A DNA stretch of 64,000 nucleotides from Fastidiosipila sp963510375 (GTDB lineage: Bacteria; Bacillota; Clostridia; Saccharofermentanales; Fastidiosipilaceae), in contig CAUPES010000004.1 of NCBI GenBank assembly GCA_963510375.1, forward strand, positions 43,975 to 107,974, given 5' to 3'. The notes under the pieces were generated by a model. That model saw nothing but the letters and a program-made list of their open reading frames with translations. It did no database searches and was not told where the DNA came from. Below are positions 35,107 through 45,565 of this stretch, piece by piece. Within the stretch, counting starts at the first letter, position 1. The number at the start of each line of letters is the position of its first letter. Both the position numbers and the translations under genes were made by a program.

Positions 35107-35694
35107 TTATGCCATTCCAGGCATAGCTTTTTGTTTTAAGGAGAAATGTGTAGGCGCAGGAAGAATTGTTACACCCCCATTTAACGAGGTAACTGTACCA
35201 GTTACAGATATATAACAAATAGTATTATCTGATGATAATGAATAAGAAAGGTTACTCAACGAATAAACTAGCCTAGAAGAATTTGAGCTAGTATAAGTTT
35301 TATACATATACGAGTCTCTAATGCTAATGGAATCTTCTGAACTACCTACAGATAGCGGTCTAATTTCGTTATAATCGTAAAAGCTATATTTGACATCGAA
35401 TTTATTAATCGATTGGAATACGTATCGTCCTCCAGGCATTCCACGTACGGTAGCATGTAATCTTAAGATTGTATGATAACCTAAGTCAAAATTATATATA
35501 GCTTCAAAGGATGAACCTATGTAACTTGTGTCAGCGTTTTGTGTAACTATTTCTATAGAACTTGCTTGGTTTACATCAATAGTGTTGTTGTCCATAGCTT
35601 GCAGTGAATTGGAGTGACCTATTAATATTATTATTCCAAGCATTATACTTATTAATTTTATTATATAGTTGTGTTTTTGGTTCGTTTTTTTCAT
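35107..35694 (-). CDS. Secreted protein of unknown function
   Basis: This 195-residue protein has a signal peptide (KKTNQKHNYIIKLISIMLG, cleavage near LQA-MDN, about 33). The mature part is Ser/Tyr-rich beta-type sequence without Cys (VRGMPGGRYVFQSINKF). I do not recognise a family. It follows the preceding secreted protein gene by three bases and is the second gene of the unit. The lack of a cell-wall anchor suggests release or a complex with its partner. Confidence 0.6.
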   Translation of the reverse strand: MKKTNQKHNYIIKLISIMLGIIILIGHSNSLQAMDNNTIDVNQASSIEIVTQNADTSYIGSSFEAIYNFDLGYHTILRLHATVRGMPGGRYVFQSINKFDVKYSFYDYNEIRPLSVGSSEDSISIRDSYMYKTYTSSNSSRLVYSLSNLSYSLSSDNTICYISVTGTVTSLNGGVTILPAPTHFSLKQKAMPGMA

Positions 35695-35697
35695 AAA

Positions 35698-36198
35698 CTA
35701 TCTCCTTTGACTTCTTAAAACAAATGTTAAATCTTTATTGCCAAAGCTAATATCTCCATTTGAATTGGTAATAGATGTTTTTAAAAATATTGTAATTTCT
35801 TCCCCAGCATTTTTTATTATATAGTCGTAAAAGTCTAATACTTCTTCATTTAGGCTATACTGTTCATGCTTTAAAGGAATAACATTATTATTGTTGTTTT
35901 TATCTATATCTAAATCTAAAGTGAAATTGTTAATATTTTTCAGAATTTTTTCTTTATTACCAGATACATATTTTATGTAATCTATACCTTCTATTTTGTT
36001 TGATTTTTTGATCAATTTTATGAGGAAATATTTATTCTCACTTAGTTCAAAACGATATAGTTCCATTGAACCAACTTTGTTTTCAACTGAAGGTAAACCC
36101 TCTTTTTTGATGTCATTCGGGAATTGTATGTTGCTTGGTTGATATGCTATAAGTAAACAAAATAAAAAAGCAATAAATAATTTCTTAAGTGTATCCAT
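35698..36198 (-). CDS. Secreted or membrane-anchored protein, unknown
   Basis: This 166-residue protein opens with a hydrophobic leader MDTLKKLFIAFLFCLLIAY (signal or anchor helix, no lipobox spacing). A charged Lys/Asn-rich body follows (DIDKNNNNNVIPLKHEQ). No domain is recognised. AGGAGG lies just before its ATG. It is the first gene of a two-gene unit with the next secreted protein. A -10-like TATAAT lies about 90 bases upstream, and a six-codon ORF with AGGAGG (36235-36255) precedes it. Confidence 0.55.
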   Translation of the reverse strand: MDTLKKLFIAFLFCLLIAYQPSNIQFPNDIKKEGLPSVENKVGSMELYRFELSENKYFLIKLIKKSNKIEGIDYIKYVSGNKEKILKNINNFTLDLDIDKNNNNNVIPLKHEQYSLNEEVLDFYDYIIKNAGEEITIFLKTSITNSNGDISFGNKDLTFVLRSQRR

Positions 36199-36234
36199 TC
36201 ATATACCTCCTATATTTTTATTTACTAGTAAAAG

Positions 36235-36255
36235 TCAATAGTTTATCACTCTCAT
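36235..36255 (-). CDS. Six-residue mini-ORF (MRVINY)
   Basis: ATG AGA GTG ATA AAC TAT TGA follows AGGAGGTGG at 7 bases, so ribosomes should load here. It sits 36 bases before the next gene's start and may be a leader minicistron or the stub of a lost gene. Its size prevents a firm call. Confidence 0.25.
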   Translation of the reverse strand: MRVINY

Positions 36256-36624
36256 AAAACCACCTCCTATGGAACTCTTTTCTTAACCATATTATAGCAT
36301 AAAACTAGAATCCATAATATTTTTAACTGAATCTAGCCGATGAATACTAACATTTACAGAGTTTCATATATTAAAAATCATATATCTTGAAATTCTTATG
36401 TTAAGGCTCTTCTTCTGTATATTTTCTTTCTTCTGGCTTTGACATACCATTTTTGTAAAATTTTTATTTTGATTTATTAAGTAAATAACTTTAATTTAAG
36501 GTTCATGTGAATAATTTAGCATCAAATATCTGAAATCAAATGTTTTGCTTGCTGGTAATTCCTGAATTAATTAAATTAACCAAGTTAATCTGCAAGAGCT
36601 AAAAATATTTGTCATTATCATCGT

Positions 36625-36653
36625 TTGAAGATATCTGATAAAAGTAGTATACT
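36625..36653 (+). promoter_or_regulatory. Promoter of mgtE leader
   Basis: TTGAAG (36625-36630) and TATACT (36648-36653) have a 17-base spacer. The transcript would start near 36660, 20 bases before the leader ORF. The gap upstream of this (36256-36624) shows nothing else I can support. Confidence 0.65.
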
Positions 36654-36681
36654 AGGCACAACAAATTGAGAGGTAAAAAAT

Positions 36682-36777
36682 ATGGACAATTGCGACCCCT
36701 ATCGAAGTTGTAGCTTAGTTAGAAGTTTTTTCGGTAACCAAAATTTAAATATAAGTTGCAATTGCTCTCTCGAATAG
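36682..36777 (+). CDS. 31-residue leader ORF upstream of mgtE
   Basis: This ORF starts MDNCDPYRSC, contains four Cys and ends CNCSLE. GAGAGG lies about 9 bases before its ATG. It fits the leader-peptide position: promoter, ORF, terminator, mgtE. The start MD-N-C-D-P has the acidic-plus-proline pattern that destabilises ribosomes at low Mg2+ in MgtL-type leaders of enterobacteria. A CGGTA inside it (36732-36736, within the FFGNQ codons) is complementary to the terminator's TACCG arm. Confidence 0.5.
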   Translation: MDNCDPYRSCSLVRSFFGNQNLNISCNCSLE

Positions 36778-36807
36778 AACAATTCAATTCTGTATTTCAT
36801 GTGCTGG

Positions 36808-36841
36808 TACCGCAAAGACTTGATCTTAGGCGGTATTTTTT
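36808..36841 (+). terminator. Attenuator terminator before mgtE
   Basis: TACCGC (36808-36813) pairs with GCGGTA (36830-36835), extended by AAGA/TCTT, and is followed by TTTTTT. It ends about 20 bases before the mgtE start, so readthrough is required for expression. No M-box (ykoK) riboswitch sequence is visible. Confidence 0.7.
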
Positions 36842-36859
36842 ATTAAGGAGGCATATGAA

Positions 36860-38191
36860 ATGGAAAATTCAACATACACTGCAGAGTCACTAAAAGAACT
36901 ACAGGCTCATATTAACACCATGGACCCTGTTGACTTGGCTGAAGAATTCCGTGATTTAACCATGACAGAAATTGCTGTCAGAATGAAAATCATGAATAAA
37001 GATCTTTTAGCCGATACATTTGCGATTTTACCATCCGAACAAAAACAAGAGATAATCGAATCTTTATCTGATGAGAAAACAATGTCTCTTATCCAAGATT
37101 TGGATGAAGATGAACTTGTTGATACCCTACAAGAGTTACCCGCAAACATGGTTCGAAGGATCATGAACTACTTGGTAGATGACGTTCGTAGACCAGTCAT
37201 TAACAAATTATTGGGCTATCCAGAAGATAGCGTTGGCTCAATAATGTCTGTTAACTTCATGGCTGTGAAGAAAAACGTTTCCCCTAAACAGGCACTTCAT
37301 AAAATCATGAGTTCAGATTTAGACGCTAACCGCTTGGAGCAAATTTGGATCACAGACGAATCCTTGGTTCTTATTGGATATGTTTATTTAGCAGACCTAT
37401 TGCGAAATCAAGACGCTAACATAGTAGATTTCTTAAATACATTTCCTGCGAGTGTTTTGGCAACAGATGACCAAGAAGATGCAGCAAAGATTGCGCAAAA
37501 ATATGATATTTCTGAGATCCCTGTTACTGACTCCGAAGGTAGATTGGTCGGTTTCATTCCTGCTGAGTGGGCTATCGACATCTTGCACGAAGAGTATGAA
37601 GAAGATATGGCTAACATACATGGTATTCAAGAATCCGATGATAGCCCTGTACCATATCTAGAGAAATCAAGTTTCCGTATGGCTAAAGATAGAACAACTT
37701 GGTTGATTATCTGTTTAGTAACAGCAACATTTACTGGATTCATCATTCATCGCTATGAAGACTTACTTTCAGCTGCTGTTGTGCTCACAACTTATATACC
37801 AATGCTTATGGACTCTGGTGGTAATGCCGGAACTCAAGCGTCTACAACCGTTATTAGAGCCTTGTACGCTGGAGAAGTTGGTTTCAAAGATACCCTTAAA
37901 GTAATCCTAAAGGAGTCTAGTATTGGATTGATGACTGGTGGTGCACTTGTTGTTGTTAATATTATACGTATGCTAATTATAGAAGATGTTAATCTAGCTG
38001 TTAACTTAACAGTTGGAATTACACTATTAATTACAATAGTTTTCTCAAAAATCATCGGTGGTATCATGCCTCTAATCGCTGATAAATTAAAAATTGACCC
38101 AACAGTTATGGCTGGTCCAATCATTACAACCATAGTTGATACCATGGTTCTATTTATCTACTTCGAAGTTGCTAGCTTCTTGATTTTTTAG
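36860..38191 (+). CDS. mgtE: Magnesium transporter
   Basis: This 443-residue MgtE is a Mg2+ channel gated by intracellular Mg2+. The N domain (about 1-125) is helical; a CBS pair (about 130-250) contains DISEIPVTDSEGRLVGFI. Five TM helices in the last 160 residues include PMLMDSGGNAGTQASTTVIRAL, the pore region with the conserved GGNAGTQ. AAGGAGG precedes the ATG. It is transcribed alone behind the leader ORF and attenuator. Confidence 0.93.
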   Translation: MENSTYTAESLKELQAHINTMDPVDLAEEFRDLTMTEIAVRMKIMNKDLLADTFAILPSEQKQEIIESLSDEKTMSLIQDLDEDELVDTLQELPANMVRRIMNYLVDDVRRPVINKLLGYPEDSVGSIMSVNFMAVKKNVSPKQALHKIMSSDLDANRLEQIWITDESLVLIGYVYLADLLRNQDANIVDFLNTFPASVLATDDQEDAAKIAQKYDISEIPVTDSEGRLVGFIPAEWAIDILHEEYEEDMANIHGIQESDDSPVPYLEKSSFRMAKDRTTWLIICLVTATFTGFIIHRYEDLLSAAVVLTTYIPMLMDSGGNAGTQASTTVIRALYAGEVGFKDTLKVILKESSIGLMTGGALVVVNIIRMLIIEDVNLAVNLTVGITLLITIVFSKIIGGIMPLIADKLKIDPTVMAGPIITTIVDTMVLFIYFEVASFLIF

Positions 38192-38276
38192 GAATATAGT
38201 TTAATTGATTTGCTGAATTGCCGAATTGTTTATTACCGTCAGATTTAGAATTTAAAATTTATAATAAGTATAAAGA

Positions 38277-38314
38277 ATGGCTACTCAAGATTAATCTTGA
38301 GTAGCCATATTTTT
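38277..38314 (+). terminator. Terminator of mgtE
   Basis: A perfect 16-base palindromic stem (ATGGCTACTCAAGATT and its complement, 38277-38308) is followed by ATTTTT. Confidence 0.85.
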
Positions 38315-38348
38315 GCTCGGAGCTTATTTCCTACAATGCTATTAGTTA

Positions 38349-41300
38349 TTATTCTTCGTCTTTCTTGCGTCTTACGACTAATACTCCTGCTATAGCTATG
38401 CTTATTAAACCTGCTGTCATTGTTATGTAGCTTGCTTCACCAGTCTTAGAGACTTTGTTTTCTGTTGGCTTACCTGCTGAAGTTGTTGGTTTTTCAACTC
38501 TACTTGACTCAGCTGGCTTGCTACTTTGACTTGGTGCTTCAGGTGTTGGCTCTGGGTTAACCACAGCTGCTTTCTTCCACTGTGCTACAAACGTATGATC
38601 TTCTACTGCTGTATATTTATCTCCTGGTTGATATTCTGATCCCTTCCAGTATAGGAATTCGTATCCTGCTCTTTCTGGTGCCTTAATAATATCAATGACT
38701 GTACCTTTGTCTACAACTAGAACTTTGTCCTCTGCTGAACCATCTGACCATTTACCTTCATTAACTTTAAATGTTATTTTTACTTCTTCAGCTTTTGGCT
38801 CTGGACTTGGTTCAGGCTGAGGTGTTGGTTTTGGAGTTGGCTGAGGTGTTGGCTCTGGTGTTGGCTCAGGTGTTGGTTTTGGAGTTGGCTCTGGTGTTGG
38901 CTGAGGTGTTGGCTCTGGTGTTGGCTCAGGTGTTGGAGTTACTTTCACAGCTTCAGCTTTGGCAATAAAGCTTGTGTCCTTAGTAATTTCAATGTCCCAA
39001 GGAGCTGTTGTAGGAGCTTTATCCATATCCTTATACCAAGCTGGTTTCTCGTAGCCATCTTTGGCACTATTCTCTAAGTTAGGGAATTTGTCTTGTGCCA
39101 ACTTGTCATTTGGTTTAACAGCATAAGTCTTCTCTTCAACTGTATTTTCTTTTATTGACTCTGCATCTTGTTTTACAGTTACCTTCAACCAACCTTCTGG
39201 GATTGGATCATTTTCGTTAATCTCAGAACCACTCTTGATAAAGTAAGCTGTATAGATATTGCCTGCTTTTGCTAAACCTAATTCTGGGTCCCATTTTGTG
39301 AATCCGTAATCAGCTGCTGGTACTGGCATGATATCTTTGACAGTAGTTAGATCTGTATCTGGTGCAACTTTTGCTCTTACTTCTACACCTTCCTTATCTC
39401 CAACTTTTACTTTACCCTTAGCTGCATCCTCTGATTTGAATGTTACTGTGATGTAGTTCTTAGGTATGTCTTTTCCGTCATTGCCTTTGTCTGGTTCTTC
39501 CTCATCTGGTAGGTATGGGATGATCTTATCTGCTGTGAATTTTTCCCATATCCAGGTACCTGTGAACACATTTTCATCAGATTTAATAGATAATACTTTG
39601 CTTTCAGGTGCCCATGCTTTGAACTTCCATGATCCTTCGCCATCTTCGACTGAAGTAAATTCTATTTCTGGGGCTTTAATTGTATCTCCTGCATTTCCTT
39701 TTTTAATCAAAGCTTGATTGTTAAGTTGATCCATTACACCCTTTGGTAGGTTTTTGTCAGCTGTTCCACTTACAAATTTATAACTTATATCAACTTCGAC
39801 AACTTTGTATCTTGCTATAATTTCTAGATCTGCATTTAGGGTCTCATTATATTCAGTTAATTCTTTTGAATACTCTTTTCCACTGATATTCCAGCCACTA
39901 AATTCACCACCAATATTTTGAACGGCTGGTATTTCTATGACTTTAACTTTTTCATCTTTAACTTTGTATTCTTCAATATTTAGAGCATCAGCAAATTTAG
40001 TACCCTTGAGTACCCAATATGAAATTTCTGTCTTATCTTGGTCAAACTTACCTTTTTCTGTAGATTTGAAAGTAACCTTGACATAGCGATCATCATTTGG
40101 ATTTTCTTTTTTGATGATTTCTTTTGCTTCGAAAGTCAGGTCTCTATTAATTGCTTCACTATCTAATTCACTAATATCTTTGCCGTCTAACCATTCGACA
40201 GTCTTTTCATCTTTTGCGACCCATTTGTAGTTATTAGCAGCATCCAAAATATCGTTGTTTACTAAATCAGCAATCTTGAAGAATTTATTTGGAATAATAT
40301 TTTTAATATTCTTGTTCCAAGCTTCATTGTTTTTAACTTTCTTCTCTACCAATGCAGAGAATGGCAAGGTAGGATTTTGATCTCCTATATTAATAGCTCC
40401 TGCATCACCTTTTTCGAATTTAACTGTTCTAACTATCTCATATCTTGGATAGTTGGTTACAGTTTCTACATACGATTTTGGATCACTTAACGTATCTTTA
40501 CTTGATACACTTGCACCGTATGCAAATCCGTTAGCAGCATAGATATATCCATCTTTGGCTGCGGTGACATTTTCTTCAGTATCGCTTACTACTGGAACCT
40601 TAAATATCGCCAGCTTACTTGGATCAATTTGTCCTGAAACAAGTTTGATCTGGAACATCTTAACTGCAGACCAGTCATTAATTTCACTCTCTGCTACGAA
40701 GTTTGCTTGCAAGTTTGTTTCAAGGTTTCCTGGTTCAGCTGTTGAATAAGTGATCTCAAATTTAGCATCCTTATTACTTGTAAACTGTTTAGAAGCAGTA
40801 TCAACAGTAACAGGACCAGTCAACATTAGTCTAGTTCCACTATTACGTTCTTGTCCTGATATCTGCATCTTATCATTTTTATGAGCTAGAACATCTACTA
40901 TTCTCATGCTCTTTATAGGACCGTCTAATTTGTTTTCAATACCTAGACCCAAATTATGCTTAGCACCTAATGGATAAACATTAGAAATATTATGTTTTAA
41001 ATTATAGTAGTCGTCTTCTACTACTTTTCCATTTTTCTCATCATGTCTTAGAGATGCTGCTGAACCAAATACCTTAAAGGTTGATCCATATTCGACGTTA
41101 TATTTACCCCATAAGAATTTTTCATTAGTCTTACCATTTTGGTTTAAATCGCCTCTATCATCATGCTCAAGGTGACCATCAAAACTTGCATAGTTAACAA
41201 AGGCATTATTGCCATAGTTATCATATACTAGATGATAATCAAGGAAGAACAATCCTGTAGGACGTTTTTCGTCTTTAAATGTTACATCATATTGAATTCT

Positions 41301-43649
41301 AAATTCATCTATAAATTCAGCTAAATTCTCATCATCAAGTGGTACAACATAAAATAATTTACCACCACGATTTTCCTTGCTTATGTTTACATTTTTATAC
41401 TCTTGGTCAGTTCCATATTTATTAGATCTCACCTTAATCGAAACATCTAAAGTATCTTCGAATCCTGGAACCTCTATTAAAAGTTTCGGATTTTTAAGAT
41501 ACTGTCTTTGACCTAAGGCTCTTAGATTATTTTTTAGCTCTTCTTTATCTTTTACATAAAGATTGAAATAAACATCTATATTCATGCGAACAGTATCACC
41601 TGTATTGGCAACTACTTTTTTGTTTTTGTCTACAAACTCATCGCTATCCTTTAATTTATGGGCATAACTAGGGTGTTGGTCCATATTAACCCGACCTAAT
41701 AGAGCTTGGATTACCAATTCAGACATATCCGACGTCTTAAAGTCACTGGAATATTTTACATATCTATCAACTCTTTCTTCTTTACTTGTATTTGTATAGA
41801 AGTATCCAGCTATAGCTATATTTAATTTTCTATCTGTTAATTTAGTCTTTCCGTATTGGATGTCATATTTATCAACTTTATCAGCTTGTTTCCAATTCTT
41901 ATAGTTATCGTAGTTATCATAGTCTTGGGAGAATACCTTCGTTGAAAGGTTCATTGTTAAAGATTCACCTTGAGGAATTGTTATTGCCTTACTAAATACA
42001 ACTTTTGGTCTTACATATTTCTCTGGTTCAAAAGTAACTTCTTCATGTAAGGTTTTAGTTCCCAAATCAACAACCTTACCACTATCTACATCAATTGCAG
42101 TAAGCTTATATGTGATATCTCCGTCTAACTCGCTTAACTTACTTGTATCAAAACTTAACTTTGTAAGATAGAAGTTTTTTTCCATTTGGAAATTATCAAT
42201 ATTACCTAAATATAAATTCAATTCTGGTTTCTTGCTGTAATTATTATCATTTTTTATTTCTAAAGTCCAATTTGTTTCTTTTTCTTTATTGTTGTTATAG
42301 TAATAATCTCCAGAATTCTTTAGTGTAACTTTAGATCTCAAATCGAGTTTATTATCTGGACGAGATGGTCTTTCTTTTTCTATATAGTAGCTAGCAGAAT
42401 AAGTAACTGTTTTTGATTGAGTTTCTGCTATCTCTTTATCATTTTCATCTACCAAAACTACTGATACATCAAATACATCATGACTCTTAGCTACCTCATA
42501 TCCTGGTAGCTTGATGCTAACACTTGTATTAGCGTCTACATATTCAGTTGTACTTTGATTTTTAATTGTAGGTATTACGTATTTATAATAAGAACCATCA
42601 TTAGCTTTTGTCCATGATGAATCTGTTATCTTAACCTCACCTTGGTCAAGAGTTTTTGGAGTCAATTTAACCTTAACTTTATCTGGTAAATAAACTCCTG
42701 TGTCTGTATGAGATCTTGCTTGCCAGAAATAAGTATCTCTAACATTTATGTAATAAGTTAAATCTTTTAGTATATTCTCATCTTCAACAAGATTTTTCTT
42801 GTCTGCCTTTATTTGAGCGTCATCTTCTTTTAGATACCTACTATATGAGTAACTTCTTGATTCCGCTACATAATTGGATTTTGCATGAATCTTCAAACCA
42901 TAAACTTCATCAGAAATTTTTTGATTGTTTTCGTCATACAAAATACCCTTTACATCTATGGTAGATCCATGTTTAATTTTTGGATTTACTAATTGATCAT
43001 TAACATAATGAGGTAACTTAACTTTTACTCTAACTTGAAAAGCTAATATTGATCCGACCTCAAGTTCATCACTTGATACTTTGAGATAAATATTGTCTTT
43101 ATCTGCATGAGCATCTATTGTTAAATTATTGCCACCTAATATTTGATAGCCTTTCTTAGAAAAATAATCTTCCTCTAAATATTTTCTTGGAATTGTAATA
43201 TCAGCATGCAGACCCTTTATTACATCATCATCTTTTGCATTTCCCTTGTTCTATGCCTGTAACTTAATATTGATATCAGCAATAGCACCTGTAGGAATCC
43301 AACCTTCTTCAGCTTTATTTTCAGGCTTGTTAGATTGATCAACTATGCTTGTACTAATAGCAAGTGATCCTTCAACATCTTCACTTGAAGTATTTTTTGC
43401 CTGTCTCAACTGATTAGCTTGGATATTTGAAATATCATCCGTGCTATCTTCAATTTGTTGGTCTCGCTTGTTATCGCTTGACTTCTCTTCTCCGTTTAAA
43501 TCTTCACTAGTTTGCTTAACCTCAGTATTCTGAGTAACTTCATCAAGATTATTTGCAAATACTAGATTAAGTGGATATAAACTTGGTGCAATTAAACCTA
43601 GCATCACAAATACTAATAAAGTAAATGTTAGCAATTTACGTCGTCTCAT
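38349..43649 (-). pseudogene. Giant InlB-repeat surface protein interrupted by an amber codon
   Basis: Two frames are one reading frame: it starts at 43649 with signal peptide MRRRKLLTFTLLVFVMLGL (cleavage near FANN, about 33), stops at TAG (43251-43253, codon 133, after INIKLQA) and continues in the same frame to 38349. The rest, about 1630 residues, is a repetitive beta-rich ectodomain, several InlB/Listeria-Bacteroides-like repeats (from about residue 1250, patterns FSGWN and KAWAPESK), a Pro-Thr-Glu tandem and another repeat. It ends with VSKTG, a TM helix and RRKKDEE. Apart from the TAG it is intact. It is a host-adhesin-like protein; function is not known. Without readthrough, only a 132-residue secreted stub is made. 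Confidence 0.8.
38800..38942. repeat. Pro-Thr repeat region in surface protein
   Basis: Tandem six-base units (GGTGTTGGCTCA-like on the plus strand) encode about 45 residues of PTPEPTPQPT-type sequence, a wall-spanning stalk. Unit variation (E, Q, K) shows expansion by slippage or recombination. Confidence 0.8.
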
Positions 43650-43789
43650 CTTAGCCCCTCCTACCTTGCCTAAATAATAGATATTTATACCTTACTATTA
43701 CAAGATGATTAAATTCTGATACCCATTTCACATGGGATTCATATTTAAAAATTAGCACTTTCAACAAGCAAAGTCAAAAATTAAGGGGT

Positions 43790-44587
43790 TTACAGTGCAT
43801 TTTCCAGGAAATTTACATAGCCTTCCTGGTAAATTCCCTCTTTTTTTAGTTCATTGTCAATAATAATGAACATTCCAGTTATTGCCGCAAACTTGTCAAA
43901 AAAATTTCCGGCACTTGCTTCAATCATGAATTGTCTTTGTTTTTCTGGATTTGTTTCCTTGAGGGCCAGATTAAGCTTCGCAAGATTACGTTCATAATGT
44001 TCTTCTCTATACTCTTGATAATTAGCTTTTAAAATATCATCAACACTTAAATAGTGGGCAAAGCCTTCATCAAATACTAATTGTAAAAGTTCATTTCGAT
44101 AGGACGCATTAGCATCTATGTCAGCTATGTCAGCTTTATTCGCCTCCGCACCTTGCTTATTTTTTAAATCTTTGGCATACAACGCGTGGAAAAGTTCATG
44201 AGTTACTAACCGCCTAATACTCATAATTAAGTTATCAGGATCTGAACTATTAATTCTATTGAGGTCAAAGATTATAACTTGTTCACCGTCTTTGATTCTA
44301 GTCATTGCATCAAAAGGATAAGGACAACCCACGATCAACCTAATTTTCAAGTCATTTTCAAAAGTGTCTCTCCAATCTGGAAATACTTCAGCAAAAAATT
44401 CTTGATTTAAAGGTTGAAAATTTAACAGATTAGCTTTGACCAATTCATTAAGATCCATGAGTTCATATCTTGATATTTCAGGTTTGGCAAACTTATGCTC
44501 ACCTGGAATTAAATTATAAAAAATCCAATCCTGTGAAATATCTTGTTCACTCAGGTAGTCCAAAATTAAACTATCATCTATATGCAT
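43790..44587 (-). CDS. Putative zinc metallopeptidase-like protein (HExxH)
   Basis: This 265-residue protein has the zinc motif HELFH (H130, E131, H134, in RLVTHELFHALYA) and a second Glu in FDEGFAHY (E174), the gluzincin-type spacing of about 40. I do not recognise the family. There is no signal peptide, so it is likely cytoplasmic. The ATG at 44587 is chosen because AGGA lies 6 bases before it; an upstream TTG has no ribosome binding site. It lies between the surface protein and an esterase gene, 62 bases downstream of the esterase, perhaps co-transcribed. Confidence 0.55.
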   Translation of the reverse strand: MHIDDSLILDYLSEQDISQDWIFYNLIPGEHKFAKPEISRYELMDLNELVKANLLNFQPLNQEFFAEVFPDWRDTFENDLKIRLIVGCPYPFDAMTRIKDGEQVIIFDLNRINSSDPDNLIMSIRRLVTHELFHALYAKDLKNKQGAEANKADIADIDANASYRNELLQLVFDEGFAHYLSVDDILKANYQEYREEHYERNLAKLNLALKETNPEKQRQFMIEASAGNFFDKFAAITGMFIIIDNELKKEGIYQEGYVNFLENAL

Positions 44588-44649
44588 GGCGAATCCTACT
44601 TTCTTCTTATAGTAATCCAATAAATTAAAGGCTTAAATTCTAAACTAAT

Positions 44650-45519
44650 CTACTCGTCTACTGGAAACTTTTGCAAAATCCAAGCAAAAATTGCTTGTTT
44701 AACTTCTGGACTCCAGAAGTTATTTTCGTGAACTGCACCATCAACATAGTAGGCTTTCACATCTGCATTAACATCTTTGAGAGCTACATACATTTTCTCC
44801 ATATGCTCAACTGGAACTACAAGATCTTCTGTACCACTTAACAATAGAAACGGAATTTTACTATTACCTAAACTTACTAGATTAACTGGGCTCAAAGCTT
44901 TCAGCTGTTCAATCCATGTACTCTCATCTTTTCCGAGAGCCATTTTTAGCAATTCTGAAACTTCCGTATCTCCAGCTAGGTTCTCAAAAATATTAGTCAT
45001 ATCTGTTGGTCCAAAGCATTCTGCTACAGCACGTACTGCATCACTTTGCTCGGGATATTCATCTGTCTTATATTGTTCCTCATCACCCGTTAAACCAACT
45101 AAAAGTGCTGTATTACCACCTGAAGAAGTACCATATATCATTATCCTATCTGGATCAATATTGTATTGTTCTGCATTAGCTCGCAAAAATCTAATCGCAC
45201 ACTTAACATCTTTGAGAAAGGTTGGTAATTTATAACCAGCTTGATAACTTCTATGTGAAACGGTTGCGACAATATAACCAGCCTCCGCATATTCAGACAA
45301 CATCGGAATTTGGAAATTCAAATTAGGAGTAGTCCAGCCACTACCTTGTACGAAAACAATAACTGGTCTCGGGCTAATCTGCTCACGAGCTTGATTAACT
45401 GCCCATGGCATTATTAACGTTAAACACTGACCAGATTTACTATATTGAATATCAGGGAATATTTCTGCCTGCCCTTGCAAAGTTGGATTATTTGGTAAGT
45501 GCTCTATTTCTGAAAACAT
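44650..45519 (-). CDS. Alpha/beta-hydrolase (esterase, BD-FAE-like)
   Basis: This 289-residue cytoplasmic hydrolase has the oxyanion region VFVQGSGW (HGxG-like) and nucleophile elbow IMIYGTSSGGNTA with Ser at the centre of GTSSGGN. The acid is in LLLSGTEDLVVPVEH and the His in DGAVHENNFW. It resembles acetyl-xylan/feruloyl esterases and other small esterases of the prolyl-oligopeptidase group. AAGGAG precedes the ATG. It lies upstream of the HExxH gene. Confidence 0.8.
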   Translation of the reverse strand: MFSEIEHLPNNPTLQGQAEIFPDIQYSKSGQCLTLIMPWAVNQAREQISPRPVIVFVQGSGWTTPNLNFQIPMLSEYAEAGYIVATVSHRSYQAGYKLPTFLKDVKCAIRFLRANAEQYNIDPDRIMIYGTSSGGNTALLVGLTGDEEQYKTDEYPEQSDAVRAVAECFGPTDMTNIFENLAGDTEVSELLKMALGKDESTWIEQLKALSPVNLVSLGNSKIPFLLLSGTEDLVVPVEHMEKMYVALKDVNADVKAYYVDGAVHENNFWSPEVKQAIFAWILQKFPVDE

Positions 45520-45565
45520 ATGATTCTCCTTTTTATTTTGACTTGTCTTTTACGCTGAAATGCTT

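Noticed and set aside
36660..36860. M-box (ykoK) riboswitch before mgtE
   Set aside because: The region is too short and lacks the conserved M-box sequence and three-way architecture; a leader ORF and terminator are what can be seen.
43251..43253. Amber codon recoded as an amino acid
   Set aside because: metQ and other genes here end in TAG, and no pyrrolysine or other recoding signal is visible; a mutation is simpler.
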